Below are positions 42,186-47,063 of a stretch of DNA of 47,063 bases, in pieces (positions within the stretch are counted from its first letter, which is position 1; each line of letters opens with the position of its first letter). Made by a program: the position numbers and the translations under genes. The notes beneath the pieces are model-generated. The model was not told where the DNA came from. It saw only the letters and a list, made by a program, of their open reading frames with translations, and did no database searches. The DNA is from an uncultured Asticcacaulis sp. (GTDB lineage: Bacteria > Pseudomonadota > Alphaproteobacteria > Caulobacterales > Caulobacteraceae), in assembly GCA_936940865.1 (NCBI GenBank), contig CAKZJB010000193.1, positions 1 to 47,063 on the forward strand, given 5' to 3'.

Positions 42186-43616
42186 TCACGCTCGCCGCTT
42201 TTCTTCCTCTCGCAGCAAGCGACGCTTTTCGCGGGTGATGAAGGCGGCCATCTCCATGTAGAGCCGGCTGTCGCGGTACCCCTTCATGGTCCGGGTCGCC
42301 GCCCAGCTGATCAGGTTATAGACCGACTCCGGCGCTTCCTGGCCCTTGATCAGGCCGTGCAGTTTCAGGAAGAGCGCGAAGACCGCGACCGTCACCCCTG
42401 CAAAGGCCACGGGCGTCTGGACATTGATCGCGGCTCCGACATGCCAGCCCAGCGCCACCGTGCCGATGCCCGCAAACAGAACCGGCAGGATCACAACCAG
42501 CGTCGCATGGCGGTACATCAGGAAGAGCGCCTTGAACTTGGCGGCCTGGCGGATGCCGTCATTGCACAACCCCACCAGCTTCATATGCATGCGCAGGTAA
42601 TCCTCAATGCCGTAGATGCGCTGGTCGCACCAGAAGACCAGCTTGACCAGCTTCTGCGTCGAAGTCGCCCAGGGCTTCAGCGTGCCGGCGTCCCAGGCGT
42701 CATCCTTGCCGCGGTCGATTTCCTCGATCATGGCGCGGGCGACATAGAGAATGGTCTCCAGCCGCGACGTCACGGATTTCGCGACGGTCGCCGACGAAGC
42801 GCGTGTCGACCCCACGAAGCGCAGCCGTTGCAGGCCGTGGATGTGTTTCGCCCAGGCATATGCGCCCCAGAAGGCGCCTAAACTTATGATCAGGCAGGTC
42901 CACGGGCTGAACACCGCACTCACGGCGATCTTGCCGAGGTCGAGCCCGGCATAGGCCACCATGCCGGCGAAGATATCGTGAAGCGGTCGCGCGCCCGAGC
43001 TTATGCTTTCCAGCGTCCACCAGGTCCAGGCGGTGAAGATCATCAGGGCCAGACGCATCCACAGCCGCACATTCAAGCGGCGGCGGCGTGTCAGGTTGTC
43101 GTAATTGCTCTGGAAGACGAAGGTCTGGGTGGCGATCAGGTCGCGGATATCCTTGTCGCCCCAGTCCTCGCCGCCCGGAAAGCGATGCTCGATCTTGGCC
43201 AGGCTCAGCTCGACGATCTGCGCCGGCGACATGGCGGTCTCGGCGTCGCCGTTGTCGTTGGCGGGGCCGTGGTCCGGCGCATCCGTCGGATCGGCGGCGT
43301 GGGCCTCCGATTCCGCCACCGGCGTTTCGAACGGGTGCAGGTTGGCCTCATAGAGGAAGCACGGATCGAGCCGCGCGGCCTCGAAGGCCTGCCAGCCCTC
43401 GTCGTCGCGCACCAGCGCCATATAGTCGTCGAGCGACCGGTTGGGCGTGGTCTTGGGCAGGATGTGGAGGAAACCGGACTCTTCGCTGCGGTACAGGTCT
43501 TCGCGGGCGCGTCCGGATTCGTGGAGGCGATTCAGGGTCCAAAGGGTGCCGTCCTGAATCTTTTGCCAATAGTTCCTGAGAACTTCGATGCTGTATATTT
43601 TCACAATCGCCCCCAT
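42186..43616 (-). CDS. Unknown multi-span inner-membrane protein
   Basis: A 476-residue protein. The N-terminal 175 residues are soluble and partly acidic (EAHAADPTDAPDHGPANDNGDAETAMSP). Hydrophobic spans follow near residues 185-205, 218-260 (two) and 365-425 (two): RLALMIFTAWTWWTLESI, AGMVAYAGLDLGKIAVSAVF, SPWTCLIISLGAFWGAYAW, HATLVVILPVLFAGIGTVALGW and VAFAGVTVAVFALFLKLHGL. Between them is a charged helical segment (TSRLETILYVARAMIEEIDRGKDD). No known family. The start could also be the GTG at 43604. The AT-poorer composition fits the native genome. Confidence 0.75.
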   Translation of the reverse strand: MGAIVKIYSIEVLRNYWQKIQDGTLWTLNRLHESGRAREDLYRSEESGFLHILPKTTPNRSLDDYMALVRDDEGWQAFEAARLDPCFLYEANLHPFETPVAESEAHAADPTDAPDHGPANDNGDAETAMSPAQIVELSLAKIEHRFPGGEDWGDKDIRDLIATQTFVFQSNYDNLTRRRRLNVRLWMRLALMIFTAWTWWTLESISSGARPLHDIFAGMVAYAGLDLGKIAVSAVFSPWTCLIISLGAFWGAYAWAKHIHGLQRLRFVGSTRASSATVAKSVTSRLETILYVARAMIEEIDRGKDDAWDAGTLKPWATSTQKLVKLVFWCDQRIYGIEDYLRMHMKLVGLCNDGIRQAAKFKALFLMYRHATLVVILPVLFAGIGTVALGWHVGAAINVQTPVAFAGVTVAVFALFLKLHGLIKGQEAPESVYNLISWAATRTMKGYRDSRLYMEMAAFITREKRRLLREEEKRRA

Positions 43617-43805
43617 GTGCCTAAGGCTCTGGGTGTGGGGTTAACCGGGGGGCTTCGGTCTGGTCTGGGAATGGGTACCGGCGGGGGAATGCCGGTCGGA
43701 GGGCCGTGCAGGGTTCCGGGGGAAGAACCCGAGCCTCTCAAGAGGTAGGAAAAACGTCGTCGTGTGTTCGGCGGGTTTAATATCGGCCTGTTCATGCCGT
43801 TCAGT

Positions 43806-43819
43806 TCACCTCCAGGTGA
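43806..43819. promoter_or_regulatory. 14-bp palindrome TCACCTCCAGGTGA
   Basis: A perfect dyad in the 283-bp gap between the divergently read bfr end and membrane-protein start. It could be an operator for the membrane-protein gene; no other site is visible in the gap, which also holds the hairpin CCTCT-CA-AGAGG. Confidence 0.25.
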
Positions 43820-43899
43820 GGGTTACCGCGCATTAAACCTATACACCCGGAGGCTCATTTCCACCAATCACGATATGTTGCGGTGCAGCGAGAAGAGCT

Positions 43900-44385
43900 T
43901 TACCCCTCGCCTTCGATTTCCTTCATGCCGCTCTGGATGTAGTTGGCCTCGCCCATCAGCTTGATGAGGTTGAGCTGGGTTTCGAGGAAGTCGATATGGT
44001 GTTCGGTGTCTTCCAGGATCCTGCGCAGCAGTTCGCGGCTGACATAGTCCTTGTGGTCGTCGCAGAACTTGACGCCGTCGACCAGCAGGGCGTGGCCGCG
44101 CGTCTCGACACCCAGGTCGGATTCCAGCGTCTCGGCGACCGTCTCGCCGATGCGCAGCTTATGCAGGTCCTGGAGATTGGGCAGGCCGTCGAGGAAGAGG
44201 ATGCGCTTGATGAGCAGGTCGGCGTGCTTCATCTCCTCGATCGACTCTTTGTAGACGATGCGGCCGAGGTGATAGAGCCCCCAGTTTTCCAGCATGCGGG
44301 CGTGCAGGAAGTACTGGTTGACCGCCGTCAGTTCGTTGGTCAGCACCTTGTTCAGAAGTTTGATGATATCGGGCTGGCCCTTCAT
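43900..44385 (-). CDS. bfr: Bacterioferritin
   Basis: A 161-residue haem-containing ferritin forming a 24-mer iron store. MKGQPDIIKLLNKVLTNELTAVNQYFLHARMLENWGL, the ferroxidase Glu/His set (ELTAVNQ, ESIEEMKHAD, VETRG, EDTEHHIDFLETQ) and the haem-ligand Met of EEMKHAD are all present. AAAGGAG lies before the ATG. It follows bfd by 65 bp on the same strand, so the two are likely co-transcribed from the Fur-like operator region. Confidence 0.96.
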   Translation of the reverse strand: MKGQPDIIKLLNKVLTNELTAVNQYFLHARMLENWGLYHLGRIVYKESIEEMKHADLLIKRILFLDGLPNLQDLHKLRIGETVAETLESDLGVETRGHALLVDGVKFCDDHKDYVSRELLRRILEDTEHHIDFLETQLNLIKLMGEANYIQSGMKEIEGEG

Positions 44386-44450
44386 GGCGGTCTCCTTTGG
44401 CGACTCTGATGCAGAGTCTTACCGCGCATGAACGGCAGTGTGAAGCGCGC

Positions 44451-44636
44451 TTACTCGGCCGCCTGTTGAAGAGCCACCTGGGCTTCGTCGATCATTTCGC
44501 GGATTTCGCAGACGCAGCGCGCGCACTGCGGGCGGCACTGAACATGATCGAACACGGCCTTGGCCGTGGACGCACCGCATGCGATCGCCTGACGAACCTG
44601 ACGTTCGCGGATGCCGTTACAATTGCAGACGTACAC
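44451..44636 (-). CDS. bfd: Bacterioferritin-associated ferredoxin
   Basis: A 61-residue [2Fe-2S] protein that reduces bacterioferritin to mobilise iron. Cluster Cys residues are in MYVCNCNGIRERQV (positions 4 and 6) and in CRPQCARCVCEIREMI (the C-x2-C pair), the family pattern. It is in operon order bfd-bfr under a Fur-like palindrome. Confidence 0.93.
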   Translation of the reverse strand: MYVCNCNGIRERQVRQAIACGASTAKAVFDHVQCRPQCARCVCEIREMIDEAQVALQQAAE

Positions 44637-44653
44637 TGGAAACCCGGATGCAA

Positions 44654-44670
44654 ATGAGAATGCATCTCAT
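44654..44670 (-). promoter_or_regulatory. Fur-like inverted repeat upstream of bfd
   Basis: ATGAGA-ATGCA-TCTCAT, a perfect dyad 17 bp before the bfd start codon. It resembles the 7-1-7 Fur box (TGAGAAT near-inverse of CATCTCA). Iron control of bfd is common. Confidence 0.55.
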
Positions 44671-44709
44671 GTAACATCGATTGGGGTCGAATGCAAGTCA
44701 TTCGCAAAT

Positions 44710-45753
44710 TTAGACCTGCCGCTCCCACGGCGCGGCCTCGGGGAAATAGTCCGCCAGGAAGCGCATGATATCTTCGTGCTGATCGTGCAGGCGGTCGTCC
44801 TCTATCGGGCCGACCTCGCCCGCCACGTCGTTGATGCAGAGATAGGCCGGCCTCAACTCCAGATAGTGCCTTGTGCGCCATTTTACGTCGCAGTCGGGGT
44901 CACCGAAGGGAATATAGGCGCCGCCATTGCCAGGCAGGACGTCGATCAGGTCGCCCATGGCCGGATCGTGCGCGTTCAGTTCATAGATTTCGGCCAGGCA
45001 ATGCACATAGACCGGGTGAAGCGGAAAATCGCGTTCGTTGCGAAACCGGTGGCTGCGTGTGCGGCGAATGGGCAGGGGCCATTGCGCCTCGATCCAGTCG
45101 AGGACCACCCGGTCGTAGAGGGTCGGGACGTGCGGGAATCCCCTGCGAAACCGCTTGATGCCGAAGCGCTCGTTCAGCAAGGCGCAGGCGAAGGCCATGC
45201 ATCGCGCCTGGCGGTCGGGGTGGTCGATGTCCGTATTCATCGGGCCTTCGCGGAAACGCGCCTTCAGCCGGCCGGACGCTCCCCAGAAATCGCCTTCCTT
45301 CGCCTGGTTCCCGAACAGGAAATCGTCATTGAGATACAGGAAGAACCGCGATAGTCCGGGAATCCGCGCCAGGCAGGTTTCGATGGCCCAGGAGTTGAAG
45401 CTGGGCAACACGCCGGCATCGGGAAATATCTCTGCGTGGGGCACCATCCGGATACGCGGGTGGTCCATGTCGAGCCAGGGGGGAACCTGGCCGTTGGTCA
45501 CGATGAAAATGCGGCGCGCCCAAGGGAAGAAGGCCTCCACCGACCGCATGGAATAGCGCAGGAGATCCATGTCGCGGAAACGGTTTTCACCGACGGCGAG
45601 CGCGTCGGGGGCCGTCTTGTAGAAGGCGCCGTGGGTCGCGACGGCCTGGGCCATGGCAGCCTGGAACCCATCGGCTGCCCCGTCCACCCAGGTATAGACC
45701 ACATCGATCTGCGCCCGCTCTTCGCGAGTGGCCACCCCGAAACTGTCGAACAC
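44710..45753 (-). CDS. Stealth-family sugar-phosphate transferase
   Basis: A 347-residue protein of the Stealth family (capsule and exopolysaccharide phosphotransferases, related to GlcNAc-1-phosphotransferase). CR1 is VVYTWVDGAADG near residue 19, and CR2 is NRFRDMDLLRYSMRSVEAFFPWARRIFIVTNGQVPPWLD. FFLYLNDDFLF carries the conserved acidic pair, and LYDRVVLDWIE and NDVAGEVGPI are CR3/CR4-like. No capsule cluster adjoins, and no signal peptide is present. Known members transfer sugar-1-phosphate; the acceptor here is unknown. Confidence 0.9.
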   Translation of the reverse strand: MFDSFGVATREERAQIDVVYTWVDGAADGFQAAMAQAVATHGAFYKTAPDALAVGENRFRDMDLLRYSMRSVEAFFPWARRIFIVTNGQVPPWLDMDHPRIRMVPHAEIFPDAGVLPSFNSWAIETCLARIPGLSRFFLYLNDDFLFGNQAKEGDFWGASGRLKARFREGPMNTDIDHPDRQARCMAFACALLNERFGIKRFRRGFPHVPTLYDRVVLDWIEAQWPLPIRRTRSHRFRNERDFPLHPVYVHCLAEIYELNAHDPAMGDLIDVLPGNGGAYIPFGDPDCDVKWRTRHYLELRPAYLCINDVAGEVGPIEDDRLHDQHEDIMRFLADYFPEAAPWERQV

Positions 45754-45847
45754 CCTTACCCCCTGGGATACTCATGGCGCGACCGACTCGCCCCCCTGCC
45801 CGAACGCCTAACACGCCTTCGCTGAACACGACAAATGTCCGTAAACG

Positions 45848-45876
45848 TAAAAAACCCCCGGTAGTGAGCCGGGGGC
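45848..45876 (-). terminator. Rho-independent terminator of the glycine-zipper gene
   Basis: Minus strand CCCCCGG-CTCACTA-CCGGGGG followed by TTTTTT. Confidence 0.88.
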
Positions 45877-45899
45877 TTCCAAGGGGTTTACAGCACGTT

Positions 45900-46595
45900 T
45901 TAGTAGTTGCTGCCGTAGGCGTTGTTGTTGGTCGATTCGTGCCAGCGGCCGTCGCGGTCCTGCCAGCCATAGGTATCGAACTTGCCTTCATGCCAGACGC
46001 CGCGATCGTCACGCCAGCCCCAGGCGGTCGGCGTGCCAGCGTGCCACTGGCCGTGATCGTCGCGCCAGCCGCGGCGGTTGCTGTTGTTGTAGTTATTGTT
46101 GTTATAGGCCTGGTTGCCGTAACCGTTGCCATTGGTATAGCCGTTGTCGCGGTTACCGTAGGCATAACGGTCGCTGGGCGACGTCGAACGGCGATCCGGA
46201 TCGTAATAGACGGTGCTGTAGGCGCCCTGGTCGGGACGCTGTTCGTAATAGACCGTCGAATAGCCTTCCGGCGGCGGCGCCGGCGAATATTGGCCGGTAT
46301 TGTACGAATAATATTCGCCGTTATAGCACTTTACGCTGCTCTTGCCGATCTGGCGGCCGATCAGACCGCCGGCCACCGCGCCACCGACGGCGCCCAGCCC
46401 GCGTTCATGCTTCGAAACCTGGCTGCCGATCGCGGCGCCGGCCAGGGCCCCGACGACCGTACCCGTCGTCTTGGCGTCGTTCTGCTTGACGTAGCAGTAA
46501 CCGTCATAGCGCGTGTCCTGGGCGCTGGCCGCGCCGGCAGCCAGGGTCAGGGCGGCGACAGCCGCGGCAGCCCAGACTTTCGTGTTCTTTACCAT
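45900..46595 (-). CDS. Exported glycine-zipper protein with tandem GW-repeats
   Basis: A 231-residue protein. A Sec signal (MVKNTKVWAAAAVAALTLAAGAASA) is followed by a glycine-zipper membrane segment (TTGTVVGALAGAAIGSQVSKHERGLGAVGGAVAGGLIGRQIG, the 2TM glycine-zipper type). Next is a Tyr/Ser/Asn-rich spacer (YYSYNTGQYSP, NQAYNNNNYNNSN). The C-terminal 50 residues hold three 17-residue repeats (GWRDDHGQWHAG, GWRDDRGVWHEG and GWQDRDGRWHES, starting at 176, 193 and 210). Likely an outer-membrane or periplasmic stress protein; function unknown. Confidence 0.85.
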   Translation of the reverse strand: MVKNTKVWAAAAVAALTLAAGAASAQDTRYDGYCYVKQNDAKTTGTVVGALAGAAIGSQVSKHERGLGAVGGAVAGGLIGRQIGKSSVKCYNGEYYSYNTGQYSPAPPPEGYSTVYYEQRPDQGAYSTVYYDPDRRSTSPSDRYAYGNRDNGYTNGNGYGNQAYNNNNYNNSNRRGWRDDHGQWHAGTPTAWGWRDDRGVWHEGKFDTYGWQDRDGRWHESTNNNAYGSNY

Positions 46596-46741
46596 GGGAT
46601 TTCTCCTTGCCTCTCACCCGGATAGAATGCGCGGAGTTTACGTCCACATCGTGGCACAAGCGATCGCGAACGTCGTTCAGTCCGTAAATTCGGAATAAAC
46701 AGACACTTGACCGCAAGGGACGCTTGCGGCAACCACAATCC

Positions 46742-47063
46742 ATGACGCATGCCTGCCGCCTTTACCTGATCTCCCCGCCCCTTATCGCCGACCTCGCAAG
46801 CTTCGAGGGCACGCTGGAGGACGCCCTGTCGGCGGGCGACGTCGCGGCGCTGCAGATCCGGCTGAAGGACGTTTCGCTCGACGCCATCCGCGAAGCCGTG
46901 AAGGTCTTGATGCCGGTGGCGCACCGCCACGGGGTGGCCGTGCTGATGAACGACCATGTCGAACTGGCGCGCGAACTGCGGATGGACGGCGTCCATGTCG
47001 GCCAGTCGGACATGGCGTATAAGGACGCACGACGGATCTTAGGCCCCGGTGCCATGATCGGCG
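46742..47063 (+). CDS. thiE: Thiamine-phosphate synthase, 5' part
   Basis: The frame starts at ATG 46742 and runs off the right edge, so only about 107 residues are seen. It reads MTHACRLYLISPPL, LEDALSAGDVAALQIRLKD, LMPVAHRHGVAVLMNDHVELARELRMDGVHVGQSD and GPGAMIG, the (beta/alpha)8 barrel start with the pyrophosphate-binding QIRLKD region and the MND metal site of ThiE/TenI. ThiE couples the pyrimidine and thiazole phosphates. Confidence 0.9.
   Translation, partial: MTHACRLYLISPPLIADLASFEGTLEDALSAGDVAALQIRLKDVSLDAIREAVKVLMPVAHRHGVAVLMNDHVELARELRMDGVHVGQSDMAYKDARRILGPGAMIG

Noticed and set aside
42186-43616. SLATT-like nucleotide-signalling effector
   Set aside because: A helix followed by a pair of spans is reminiscent, but there is no nucleotidyltransferase neighbour and the span count and soluble domain differ.
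43900-44636. Metal-resistance or defence role for the bfr/bfd region
   Set aside because: Both genes are standard iron-storage proteins with all expected residues.

Overview
The window is GC-rich chromosomal DNA from an alphaproteobacterium. The evidence is the pairing of rcdA (DUF1465, CtrA-degradation adaptor) with trcR (DUF1013) and a DUF1192 gene, the gene order engB-argB-HAD phosphatase-dapD, an infC that starts with AUU, and many compact intergenic palindromic repeats. I cannot name the order or genus from this sequence alone.

Layout. (1) 1-1818: a lower-GC block that does not fit the rest. It holds the 3' part of a HugZ-like pyridoxamine-phosphate-oxidase-family gene, an ArsR-type regulator and a YqhA-type membrane protein. 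It ends abruptly inside yidC, of which only the last third survives, fused to an unrelated signal-peptide-like start. This is a rearrangement or assembly breakpoint. (2) 2342-8681: the expected yidC-downstream housekeeping run: engB, a small unknown, a ROK regulator, argB, a pyrimidine-5'-nucleotidase-like HAD protein, a small secreted protein, dapD and a DinB-fold protein. (3) 8702-10078: an AT-richer membrane-protein gene bracketed by two inverted copies of an 85-bp structured repeat. (4) 10083-16730: clpB with a heat-shock-like promoter, a tightly overlapped three-gene unit (small membrane protein, NAD-dependent epimerase, FMN reductase), an alpha/beta hydrolase and a GT4 glycosyltransferase. 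(5) 16792-29161: infC, a two-component system with a proline-rich sensor, a poly-serine intradiol-dioxygenase-like lipoprotein, a cupin, a DMT exporter, a large M16 protease, a PEBP lipoprotein, an MFS exporter and a lipoprotein esterase. (6) 29338-33862: rpmI-rplT and pheS-pheT. (7) 33971-37972: a miniature flagellar-rod-like protein, trcR, a secreted protein whose tail comes from a repeat, a quinone oxidoreductase, a DUF1192 gene and rcdA behind a textbook sigma-54 promoter. (8) 38299-47063: a methyltransferase-like lipoprotein, a lipase-like hydrolase, hisN with a terminator-like leader hairpin, an XRE regulator, an unknown multi-span membrane protein, bfd-bfr behind a Fur-like palindrome, a Stealth phosphotransferase, a glycine-zipper protein and the start of thiE.

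How the genes work together. Most of the window is housekeeping: translation (infC, rpmI, rplT, pheST, engB), amino-acid synthesis (argB, dapD, hisN), proteostasis (clpB, M16), iron storage (bfr/bfd) and CtrA-type cell-cycle control (trcR, rcdA). At least seven copies of a nested palindromic, MITE-like repeat sit between genes, and one of them supplies the C-terminus of a secreted protein.

No CRISPR array, rRNA, tRNA, transposase or recognisable defence island was seen. The best candidates for something undescribed are the palindromic repeat families (one with apparently covarying hairpins around a low-GC gene), the sigma-54 promoter of rcdA, the hisN leader hairpin and the yidC breakpoint.
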